Shown here piece by piece: positions 1 through 6,275 of a DNA stretch of 32,906 nucleotides (position 1 is its first letter; every line of letters starts with the position of its first letter). Made by a program: the position numbers and the translations under genes. The stretch is taken from NCBI GenBank assembly GCA_016650235.1, contig JAENWC010000259.1, positions 1 to 32,906 of the forward strand, written 5' to 3'. This DNA comes from Terriglobia bacterium (lineage in GTDB: Bacteria; Acidobacteriota; Terriglobia; Bryobacterales; Bryobacteraceae). The notes under the pieces are model-generated. The model ran no database searches. It was not told where the DNA came from and saw only the letters and a list, made by a program, of their open reading frames with translations.

Positions 1-131
1 TTCCGAAAGTGTACCGGCTCCAACGCTGGGTTGGAGCGCTTCAGTAGGAAGGAGTTCACGACGAACCGTTCTCCAAACACCGAGAGCGCGGACCGACAGG
101 TGTTGGCGACCGAATCGAGGGATTGCTCCTC
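1..131. repeat. 131-bp direct repeat, copy at the window edge
   Basis: Bases 1-131 are identical to 439-569. The offset is 438 bp, exactly 146 codons, so the VirB4-like reading frame stays open through both. The copy is cut by the window edge, so its real length is unknown. The join just downstream on the minus strand (LLPKEEQSL) is not what the family normally shows, whereas the other copy sits in a normal context. An assembly end-artefact or a real in-frame duplication would both explain it. Confidence 0.95.
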
Positions 132-728
132 TTTCGGAAGCAGCTTGGCGTGAAGACAATCCGCCGTCTGCTCTATGAAACTGTTGGTCGCTTGGTGAAG
201 CAGGCGGAGCGACCGGGTTACCTCAGCTTCGAGTGACCGGATTCGAGTCTGGGTACCCAATGCAGTTTTGAATGTCTCGAACGGGTTTCTCCAAAAAGAC
301 GCGAGTCGGTCAGCAGCGCGGGGACTCTTCCATTCGGGTTTGATCGTTATGGTGAGAAAGGCGTCGTAAACATAGAGCGCCGTCCCTTTCTGCAGGAGGA
401 GAGCATGGCGGTTCTTGCTGGCCTCTTCAGCCACACGGTTCCGAAAGTGTACCGGCTCCAACGCTGGGTTGGAGCGCTTCAGTAGGAAGGAGTTCACGAC
501 GAACCGTTCTCCAAACACCGAGAGCGCGGACCGACAGGTGTTGGCGACCGAATCGAGGGATTGCTCCTCCCTGCATTCCGGGTCGTCTCCTCGAATCGCA
601 ACGACTAGAAGCAGCCCGCCGTCCTTCGTTTGAACGGCGTGATTGTCAACTGGACCCAGGAGGTTGATGAGCGAACTGAAGGCCCGGCTATCCGCGTTGT
701 CTTTGAAGAGTGTTTTGAGATCAACCAC
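1..728 (-). CDS. VirB4/TrbE-like conjugation ATPase, N-terminal part (runs off the window)
   Basis: The reading frame is open on the minus strand from a GTG at 728 to the window edge, 242 codons. Its GTG overlaps the stop of the VirB3-like gene and has a GGGAG five to six bases upstream, so translation is probably coupled. The visible part matches the N-terminal domain of VirB4/TrbE/CagE ATPases, with a block reading LDSVANTCRSALSVFGERF followed by LLKR. The Walker A and B motifs would lie beyond the window. VirB4 ATPases energise type IV secretion and pilus assembly at the inner membrane. The gene order VirB2, VirB3, VirB4 supports the call. A 131-bp segment occurs twice in frame (1-131 and 439-569), which is abnormal for this family. 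Confidence 0.8.
   Translation of the reverse strand, partial: MVDLKTLFKDNADSRAFSSLINLLGPVDNHAVQTKDGGLLLVVAIRGDDPECREEQSLDSVANTCRSALSVFGERFVVNSFLLKRSNPALEPVHFRNRVAEEASKNRHALLLQKGTALYVYDAFLTITIKPEWKSPRAADRLASFWRNPFETFKTALGTQTRIRSLEAEVTRSLRLLHQATNSFIEQTADCLHAKLLPKEEQSLDSVANTCRSALSVFGERFVVNSFLLKRSNPALEPVHFR
439..569. repeat. 131-bp direct repeat, internal copy in the VirB4-like gene
   Basis: This is the partner of the repeat at 1-131, with 131 of 131 bases identical. It encodes the block EEQSLDSVANTC onward to LEPVHFR, in the expected position for a VirB4 N-terminal domain. Confidence 0.95.
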
Positions 729-993
729 GCTTGTCTCCCTCTTTCAAAGCGGGGTCATAGCGAGTTCCGAATCGATTGCTGTTCATCAGAATCCGTAAGA
801 TTTGCGGATCGGTTTGCGTTGCGGCGCGAGCGAACGCCCAGAGCACGCCGAACAACATGACCGCTGGGACGAGTGCCTCCGTGAGGTGGAAGAGCAGAAA
901 CGACACCACCAGAATGAAAAAGAATAGTCTCCGCTCCACGCCGAGTAACGTCATGGGCTTGTTTAGCGTCCGATAGACGGGACGGGTTTCCAT
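721..993 (-). CDS. VirB3/TrbD-like type IV secretion protein
   Basis: This 90-residue protein has the VirB3/TrbD pattern: a short start containing PVYRTLNKPMTLLGVERR, then one long hydrophobic hairpin (about residues 23-58) and a charged C-terminus. Proteins of this family sit in the inner membrane next to VirB4 and are needed for pilus assembly. It lies 9 bp downstream of the VirB2-like gene, and its stop overlaps the GTG start of the VirB4-like gene, forming a compact conjugation operon. Its length is normal for the family. Confidence 0.8.
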   Translation of the reverse strand: METRPVYRTLNKPMTLLGVERRLFFFILVVSFLLFHLTEALVPAVMLFGVLWAFARAATQTDPQILRILMNSNRFGTRYDPALKEGDKRG

Positions 994-1002
994 AATGCGA
1001 CC

Positions 1003-1449
1003 TCAGACAAAGAGCCAGGTCATGAACTGCGCGGCTCCTAGTGCCATGCCCAAGCCGAAAATGAGGCCACCCAGTGTGCGCTTCCCGCCTCCATCGCTGA
1101 AGGCCAAGCCGAGGCCGCCAACGACAATGGCCACGAGGCTGAAACCGCGGGCGATAGGTCCGCTAAATTCATTTGCCAGTATTGTGGCCACGTTGCCCCA
1201 GGGGCTAGATTGGGCAGCGAGTTGAAAGGGAATGACCGCGATCAGCAGCAGTGCCGACTTAAGGGATCGCACCGGAGCTGACCGCGATGGAGAAAGGATG
1301 CAGCGCTGAAGCCGTTGACGATGTTTCTCATCAATTACTCCGTGACCCAATGTGTTAGGTTTGTGCCGTTCTTCGGGTTGTCCAGAGAGGCGGGCTGTAG
1401 TGTACGTAACAAGCAACACCCATGTGCTTAGAGGGCGAACGTATTTCAT
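1003..1449 (-). CDS. VirB2/TrbC-like pilin
   Basis: The C-terminal 90 residues are a typical VirB2/TrbC pilin: a signal peptide (SLKSALLLIAVIPFQLAAQ), then two hydrophobic segments separated by a short polar turn (SDGGGKR). Such pilins form the conjugative pilus. The start is uncertain. The ATG at 1449 has a good ribosome-binding site (AAAAGGAG) but puts about 58 unusual, charged residues before the signal peptide. A GTG at 1272 would begin just at the signal peptide but has no clear ribosome-binding site. A lost upstream stop codon or a frameshift near the start is possible. The VirB3- and VirB4-like genes follow directly. Confidence 0.7.
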   Translation of the reverse strand: MKYVRPLSTWVLLVTYTTARLSGQPEERHKPNTLGHGVIDEKHRQRLQRCILSPSRSAPVRSLKSALLLIAVIPFQLAAQSSPWGNVATILANEFSGPIARGFSLVAIVVGGLGLAFSDGGGKRTLGGLIFGLGMALGAAQFMTWLFV

Positions 1450-1570
1450 GATTGGCTCCTTTTCTGAAGCGGCCTCTGCGACTTCTTTTCTAGAGGCTCG
1501 CCGCAGAGTAAGAATGAAATACCCCAGCCGCTAAAAGAAGTCCTCGCTCGGTACTCGGCGTGGGCGCTGT

Positions 1571-1603
1571 CTGTACTGCGCTGTACTGCACACGTACGGT
1601 ACA
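1571..1603. promoter_or_regulatory. Cluster of GTAC motifs, possible operator
   Basis: CTGTACTGC occurs at 1571 and again at 1581, one helical turn apart. Two more GTAC sites follow at about 1594 and 1599, making an inverted TGTAC...GTACA arrangement. The cluster lies between the minus-strand pilin operon and a plus-strand small gene, where a regulator of the element could act. No regulator is identified. Confidence 0.3.
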
Positions 1604-1867
1604 ATGCCTAAAACAATGAAAAATCAAGATGAACGGGCTTTGGTCGCCCGATTCCATGTGCTCTTCGAGAGGAAGAAAAAGATGTTGGCCCTCTTGGATT
1701 ACTTGTTCGGGGTCTGGGAGTCTGGTGACCGACGGACATTGCACGAGGCCGATATCATGCCTCTGGTATTTCCCCCAGAAGCATCTCCTACGGTACACAC
1801 TTGCCACTTCCCGAATATCGTTGTCATGCCGCATATTTGGAGCGGAGGCCCGGATGCCCTCGACTGA
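1604..1867 (+). CDS. Hypothetical protein upstream of the integrase remnant
   Basis: I do not recognise this 87-residue protein. The N-terminal half is rich in charged residues and looks helical (ERALVARFHVLFERKKKML). The C-terminal half has several His and Pro residues. The main support is context: its stop at 1865-1867 overlaps by 14 bases the ATG at 1854 of the recombinase-like gene, which has its own GGAGG, so the two look translationally coupled. Its own ribosome-binding site is weak. An ATG at 1616 is an alternative start. A remnant of a longer gene is possible. Confidence 0.4.
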   Translation: MPKTMKNQDERALVARFHVLFERKKKMLALLDYLFGVWESGDRRTLHEADIMPLVFPPEASPTVHTCHFPNIVVMPHIWSGGPDALD

Positions 1868-2426
1868 AAACCAAGGTTCACCAACGAATTCTGCGATGAC
1901 GCAACGAACGCTCTTGACCGCCGGTGAGGTTGCTAGTCACCTTCGATGTTCAAAGGCTCTCCGCATCAAATGGGCGCAAGTCGATTTAGCGAGTTCGTGT
2001 ATTTGGATGGAGGGCAAGAAGGCCAACCGGAAGCCGGAACCCGTGGCCGTGCCGATCTATGGTGACATGCGGATGTACTTCGAAGTGCAACCGCAAACCA
2101 GTGAGTACCTGTTTGCGCGTGGGTCAAACCAGATCAAAGACTTTCGGATGAGTTGGATGCTGGCCTGCCAAGCCGCAGGCGTTCCGGGACTTCTATTTCA
2201 CGACCTTCGAAGAACGGCGGTCAGGAATCTGCGGCGAGCCGGGGTGGCCGAATCGATCATTATGAAGATCACCGGGCACCGTACGCGAGGCGTGTTCGAG
2301 CGGTACAACATCACCGATCAGAGCGACACGCTGGAAGCCGGGAAGATGGCGGAAGCGTTCCTCACGCGAGCACACACCCAGAACTCGTCACAAAGTACGT
2401 CACAAAGCAAACGGCAACTGAACTGA
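1854..2426 (+). pseudogene. Truncated tyrosine recombinase joined to an excisionase-like HTH start
   Basis: The ATG at 1854 has GGAGG five bases upstream. About 20 residues (LLTAGEVASHLRCSKA) resemble the start of a helix-turn-helix excisionase-type domain. They run directly into the C-terminal catalytic domain of a phage-type integrase, beginning at KWAQVDL. Visible catalytic positions are a lysine-rich beta-hairpin (KKANRK), the HDLRR motif, TGHRT and the nucleophile region ERYNITD. The core-binding domain and the first catalytic arginine (the usual GMRRGE block) are missing, so strand exchange is unlikely. A deletion joining an xis-like gene to int would explain it. The gene lies just outside the 3' end of tRNA-Leu, a classic integration site. 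A short SSQSTSQSK tail ends the protein. Confidence 0.7.
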
Positions 2427-2437
2427 AGGAGGAGCGT

Positions 2438-2485
2438 ATGGCGATGACTACCGCAAGAGTAAACGCCACTTTATCAACCCGATAG
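2438..2485 (+). other. Very short ORF with a strong ribosome-binding site
   Basis: The ATG at 2438 follows AAGGAGGAGCGT, one of the strongest ribosome-binding sites in the window, but the frame stops after 15 codons inside the hairpin at 2461-2495. It may be the start of a gene cut off at the element boundary, or a chance occurrence. Confidence 0.25.
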
Positions 2486-2495
2486 AGTGGCGTTT
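2461..2495. terminator. Hairpin between integrase remnant and tRNA-Leu
   Basis: Arms of 15 bases (2461-2475 and 2481-2495) pair with one mismatch around a five-base loop, AACCC. The arms begin and end with AAA/TTT, so the hairpin could terminate transcription in both directions. There is no long T-run, so strength is uncertain. It sits just past the tRNA 3' end, where an attachment site is also expected. Confidence 0.55.
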
Positions 2496-2499
2496 GATA

Positions 2500-2586
2500 T
2501 GGTGCGGAGAGGGGGACTTGAACCCCCACGAGATTGCTCCCGCTAGCACCTCAAGCTAGTGCGTCTGCCAATTCCGCCACCTCCGC
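2500..2586 (-). tRNA. tRNA-Leu (anticodon GAG)
   Basis: The minus strand folds as a class II tRNA. The acceptor stem is GCGGAGG with its partner TCTCCGC, the discriminator is A at 2503, and CCA is encoded at 2500-2502. The anticodon loop is TTGAGGT on a CTAGC stem, giving GAG, which reads CUC/CUU leucine codons. There is a variable arm, and the T-loop reads GTTCAAGTCC. It follows secG by 14 bp in the same direction. In E. coli the GAG leucine tRNA also follows secG. A mobile-element integrase remnant lies at its 3' side. Confidence 0.95.
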
Positions 2587-2600
2587 ACTGTGGGGAAAAC

Positions 2601-3062
2601 CTACTTCTTTGCCGGCGCGCCCTTTTGCGCGGGCGCCGGTGGCGTCGCCACCGGAGGCGGGCCCGGCGCAATGTCGAGCGGGATCGTCACCGACTTGGAC
2701 GGGTCGGCGCCTTCCGGCGTCAACGTCATCGTCGGACGATTCGCGGGATCCTTAATATCAAACGGCTTCTGTTCCTGCTTCGTTGGCGCAGGCGCTGCTA
2801 CCTTTTCCAGCACCGTCGAGGCTGTTCCCGCCCGCCGCGAGGCCGCGATCGACAACGACAGCGAGGTCACCATGAACACAGCCGCCGCGATTGTGGTCGC
2901 CTTGGTAAGCACCGTGGCCGATCCGCGCGGGCCAAAGGCCGTCTGCGATCCCATGCCTCCGAATGCCCCTGCCAGATCCGCCGCTTTGCCGCTTTGCAGC
3001 AGCACGACGATGATCAGAAACAGGCAAACTATTACATGAATGATGGTCAGCAGTATTAACAT
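2601..3062 (-). CDS. secG: SecG, protein-export translocase subunit
   Basis: SecG is the small membrane subunit of the SecYEG channel and assists SecA-driven protein export. The 153-residue protein starts with a first membrane segment (about residues 3-22), the cytoplasmic loop carrying the conserved [10 protein letters not shown] and GAFGG blocks, and a second segment (about 55-72). The rest is a long Pro/Ala-rich tail ending [12 protein letters not shown], longer than in E. coli SecG. The start ATG at 3062 fits the family directly. A possible promoter lies at 3116-3144. The tRNA-Leu follows and is probably cotranscribed or separately promoted. Confidence 0.93.
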   Translation of the reverse strand: MLILLTIIHVIVCLFLIIVVLLQSGKAADLAGAFGGMGSQTAFGPRGSATVLTKATTIAAAVFMVTSLSLSIAASRRAGTASTVLEKVAAPAPTKQEQKPFDIKDPANRPTMTLTPEGADPSKSVTIPLDIAPGPPPVATPPAPAQKGAPAKK

Positions 3063-3115
3063 ACACGTATTCCCGAGGGTGTCAGCAGGGACGAAACCGG
3101 AGCTTTACCTCACCC

Positions 3116-3144
3116 AATATAGCACATCAATCCCGCCTCAAAAA
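3116..3144 (-). promoter_or_regulatory. Candidate promoter for secG
   Basis: On the minus strand a TATATT (-10 like) at 3116-3121 is preceded by TTTTTG at 3139-3144 with a 17-base spacer. The -10 is good and the -35 poor. It lies about 54 bp upstream of the secG start. There is no experimental support. Confidence 0.35.
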
Positions 3145-3216
3145 AACTCGAATCGCCCCTAGCCCGGCACAGCAGGAATCCTCCGTGCCGAGGTAGAAGT
3201 ACTTGGCGTCCGCCCT

Positions 3217-3299
3217 TGCGTCTTTGCGGCTTTGCGTGAGACCCTTCCGCCGCCCCATCTCCTCAATAAGCCGCGGTTCTGGAAAGCCGCAAACACGCA
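3217..3299. repeat. Inverted repeat in the secG-HAD intergenic region
   Basis: The arm at 3217-3233 (TGCGTCTTTGCGGCTTT) pairs with 3283-3299 at 16 of 17 positions, with a 49-bp loop. The 3063-3357 gap otherwise holds no gene I can support; a 62-codon minus-strand frame there has no ribosome-binding site and no recognisable content. The element may be a small hairpin-type intergenic repeat. Confidence 0.5.
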
Positions 3300-3357
3300 G
3301 TGCTCTCAGTTCCAACCAAGCGCGCCTGGAAACATGCAGGATCCAGATATAGAGGCG

Positions 3358-4041
3358 CTAAAAAACCCCCCGCAGCAGCGCGAACCGGTCCAGCACCTTC
3401 AACCGCTCATGCTGCTCGGGCACCTCCATGTGCTCCAAGTGCCATGTGTGGGGGTGCGGAATATACACCGCCCCCAGCCCCGCCTCCAGCGCCGGATTGA
3501 TGTCCGATTTGGGCGAATTCCCGATCATCCAGCACTCCTCATGCTTCACTCCGCGCTCGGCTGCCAGCACCCGGTAGCAGGCCGCATCCTTCTCTCGAAC
3601 CACCCGTATATGACCAAAATGGCGCCCCAGCCCGGACCGCTCAATCTTGCCCTCCTGCTCGGCCGGATTCCCCTTCGTGCACAACAATAATTCATGCCGC
3701 TCGCTCAGGTAGGCCAGCGTCTCCTCCACTCCCTCGATCAATTCCATCGGATGATCGGCCAGTTCAGCGCCCAACCGGTCCAGCGCCTCCTCATCGGCAT
3801 CGGTCACCGGATGCTGGCGCAATCGATTGAGGCACTCCCGCACGTTGCGCATGAAATTGGCCGACCCGTAGCCATGGATCCGGTTGTTGATGTGCTCAAT
3901 CTCATCCAGTGTCTCGCGCACCTGACTGGCCGGCAACGTGGAATGATTCAGGATGCCAACAAACTTCTCGAAAGTCCGCTCGAAGAAGATGTTGTTCTCC
4001 CAAAGCGTATCATCCGCGTCGATCCATAACTCCTGCCTCAT
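3358..4041 (-). CDS. HAD-superfamily hydrolase
   Basis: This 227-residue protein has the haloacid dehalogenase motifs in order: motif I DADDT at residues 8-12 (nucleophile and acid aspartates), motif II threonine in LLCTKG (about residue 120), a lysine in the REKDAACY region (about 150), and motif IV as GNSPKSDINPA (about 173-183). Helical cap residues lie between motifs I and II. Such enzymes are usually phosphatases; the substrate cannot be read from sequence. It is the last gene of a minus-strand group, 30 bp after the S9 peptidase, with a strong AGGAGG upstream of its ATG. Confidence 0.85.
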   Translation of the reverse strand: MRQELWIDADDTLWENNIFFERTFEKFVGILNHSTLPASQVRETLDEIEHINNRIHGYGSANFMRNVRECLNRLRQHPVTDADEEALDRLGAELADHPMELIEGVEETLAYLSERHELLLCTKGNPAEQEGKIERSGLGRHFGHIRVVREKDAACYRVLAAERGVKHEECWMIGNSPKSDINPALEAGLGAVYIPHPHTWHLEHMEVPEQHERLKVLDRFALLRGVF

Positions 4042-4071
4042 TCCCCCGGCCTCCTGCTTGGCTAGCCCGTG

Positions 4072-6267
4072 CTACTTCAGGCTCCGCTCCAGAAAATTTG
4101 TCATCATCTCGATCATATGCCGGTGCGCCGGGCCGGACACGGCATGGCTTTTTTGCGGATAGATCTGAAATTCAAACTGCTTGCCGGCGCGCTGCAAGGC
4201 ATCCATCATGCGCAGCGTATGTTGGAATAATACGTTGTCATCTTCGAAGTTGTGCACCAGCAGAAGCTTTCCTTTGAGTTGGGAGGCATAGTGTACGGGT
4301 GAACCTGCCTTATAACCTTCCTCATTCTCCGATGGCAGCCCAAGGTAGCGCTCCGTATAAATGGTGTCGTAGTGACGCCAGTCGGTAACCGGGGCGCCTG
4401 AGATGCCGGCGTGAAAAGTCTCCGGCGCGTGGAACAGTCCATACAGAGTCATGAAGCCGCCATAGCTCCAGCCGTGGAGCCCAACGCGGGCCGCATCGAC
4501 AAAGCCGAGAGAGATGAGATGCTTTACGCCTTCCACCTGATCGGCTAACTCACGCTGCCCGAAACGCCGGTGCAATGGTTTCTCCCACACGTGGCCTCTT
4601 CCGGCCGATCCGCGTCCATCCATCTGCCAGATGACGAAACCGCGGTGCGCCAGCGCCTGATCCCAGTCGGCGCCGCGCCAGGACTCGCGCACGGTTTGTG
4701 CTTGCGGTCCTCCATAAACCATGACCACCGCCGGGTATTTCATGTCCTGCTGGAAGCCTGCGGGTTTGATCAGCCGCGCGTGAAACTCCGCGCCATCGCC
4801 GCCGCGGAAACGGATGAGTTCAGTCGGCAGAATCTCGAACTGCTGCTGCAGTTTCCTGTTGCGTTCACTGAGTACCGCCACCTCCGATCCATCGCTCAAA
4901 TGGAGGGAAGTGCGCGGTGGATCCACAAGGCTGGAGTGCGTGTCGGTGTAGGAGGCGCAATCGGGCGACATATGGATGGTGTGCGTTCCCGGTAGGGATG
5001 TGATCTTACGTTTGCCCGATCCATCCAGTCCCACACGATACAAGTGCCGCTCCAGCGGGCTGGCCTCGGTGGACATGTAGTAGGCCGCGCGTTGCCGCTG
5101 GTCCACGCATGCCAGATCGGTCACTTCCCATTCACCGGTTGTGAGCCGCTTGGGCTCGCCACCCAGCAGCGGGTACAGATAGAGATGCCGGTAGCCATCG
5201 CGCTCACTGCCCCACAGAAGTTCCTGCTTGGCGGCAAGGAATCGGGAATCGTCTCTCACATTGATCCAGGCGGAATCTGATTCCTCCAAGATACACGCGC
5301 AAGACGCAGCCTGCTTCGAGGCCCTTTGCGCTTCCAACTTTTGCGCTTTGCCGCTCGATGCATCGAAGGTTTGTAACCACAGCCGGTTCTGAATTCGCGT
5401 CAGGCGTTGCAGTGCCACAGCGCTGCTGTCCGGCATCCATTCCAGACGCGCGAGCAGACCGTCGGATGGTTCCCCCAACTCGAGCCATTTCGTTTTCCCG
5501 CCGCTGGCGGGGAGCACACCGGCCCGAACATTGGAGTTCGGAGTGCCCGCTTGGGGATAGCGCTGCGGTTCCGCCACTGGACGAATCTTCAAGAGATCGG
5601 CGTGGGGATAGATCATGATCGGGCTGGTGTCGAATTGAAGGTATGCGATGCGGCGGGAATCGGGCGACCACCAGTGGGCTGTGCCGAGATCCAGCTCTTC
5701 CGGATAGACCCAGTCGAGTTCCCCGTTGAGGCGGGTCGGGGATCCATCGGATGTGAGCCGTGTCCGCTTGCCGCTTGCGATCTCGAGAACCCATAGATCG
5801 TGCTCCAGCCGGAAACTGACCCGGCGCGCGTCCGGGGACAGCTTCGGATCCATCTCCGCCTCCGCGGTCCTGGTCAACTGCTTCCAATTGGAAGCGGCCA
5901 TGTCAAAGAGGAACAGATCGCCTTTGATCTGCAACAGCAACTGTCCGCCCGAACTGCTCCACTGCACCGGTTGCTCCCTGGCGCGGCGATTGGTCCACTC
6001 GAACGCCTCCGGTTGCGGCGTTGCCACGGCAGCCTCCTCCATCAGCCTGGTATCGACCAGTTCCTTCTCCTTTCGCGACGCAATGTCATAGAGGAGCAGT
6101 CGAGTGCCCTGCCGCCTGAGAAAGCTTTTTGAATCCGGAGACCAGATGGGATTGAAAGTGACCGGGCGTCCGCCCGCGGAGATGGATTCCAGTGTTACCG
6201 GCTTCTTGTCGCCGGCCAGCAGCGCGTGTGCGACCAGGAGCGGGAGAGCAAGCCGGTAGAGCGACAT
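4072..6267 (-). CDS. Prolyl oligopeptidase family S9 (DPP-IV-like) peptidase, exported
   Basis: The 731-residue protein begins with a signal peptide (LYRLALPLLVAHALLAG). A beta-propeller region follows (about residues 30-480), including DWVYPEELDLG, the glutamate-containing segment that binds the substrate N-terminus in DPP-IV enzymes. The C-terminal alpha/beta hydrolase domain carries the serine motif GWSYGG (Ser601), the aspartate region EDDNV (676-677) and His708 in KSHAV, so the catalytic triad is present. It probably removes dipeptides from peptides in the periplasm. It starts 8 bp after the methyltransferase-like gene with an AAGG upstream. Residues about 301-315 (EAQRASKQAASCA) are an extra peptide encoded by a copy of the 35-bp dispersed element. 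Confidence 0.9.
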   Translation of the reverse strand: MSLYRLALPLLVAHALLAGDKKPVTLESISAGGRPVTFNPIWSPDSKSFLRRQGTRLLLYDIASRKEKELVDTRLMEEAAVATPQPEAFEWTNRRAREQPVQWSSSGGQLLLQIKGDLFLFDMAASNWKQLTRTAEAEMDPKLSPDARRVSFRLEHDLWVLEIASGKRTRLTSDGSPTRLNGELDWVYPEELDLGTAHWWSPDSRRIAYLQFDTSPIMIYPHADLLKIRPVAEPQRYPQAGTPNSNVRAGVLPASGGKTKWLELGEPSDGLLARLEWMPDSSAVALQRLTRIQNRLWLQTFDASSGKAQKLEAQRASKQAASCACILEESDSAWINVRDDSRFLAAKQELLWGSERDGYRHLYLYPLLGGEPKRLTTGEWEVTDLACVDQRQRAAYYMSTEASPLERHLYRVGLDGSGKRKITSLPGTHTIHMSPDCASYTDTHSSLVDPPRTSLHLSDGSEVAVLSERNRKLQQQFEILPTELIRFRGGDGAEFHARLIKPAGFQQDMKYPAVVMVYGGPQAQTVRESWRGADWDQALAHRGFVIWQMDGRGSAGRGHVWEKPLHRRFGQRELADQVEGVKHLISLGFVDAARVGLHGWSYGGFMTLYGLFHAPETFHAGISGAPVTDWRHYDTIYTERYLGLPSENEEGYKAGSPVHYASQLKGKLLLVHNFEDDNVLFQHTLRMMDALQRAGKQFEFQIYPQKSHAVSGPAHRHMIEMMTNFLERSLK
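5297..5331 (+). repeat. 35-bp dispersed element, copy inside the S9 peptidase gene
   Basis: It begins GCGCAA and ends TTTGCGC, with 31 of 35 bases identical to the copy at 32735-32769. The host gene runs on the opposite strand and reads it as AQRASKQAASCA without a frame break. Confidence 0.85.
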
Positions 6268-6275
6268 ACTCTGCC

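Noticed and set aside
1490-1834. Minus-strand 114-codon frame opposite the small gene at 1604
   Set aside because: The plus-strand gene is coupled to the recombinase and has the better case; the minus frame has no domain.
3127-3315. Minus-strand 62-codon frame between secG and the HAD gene
   Set aside because: It overlaps the inverted repeat, has no ribosome-binding site and no recognisable content.
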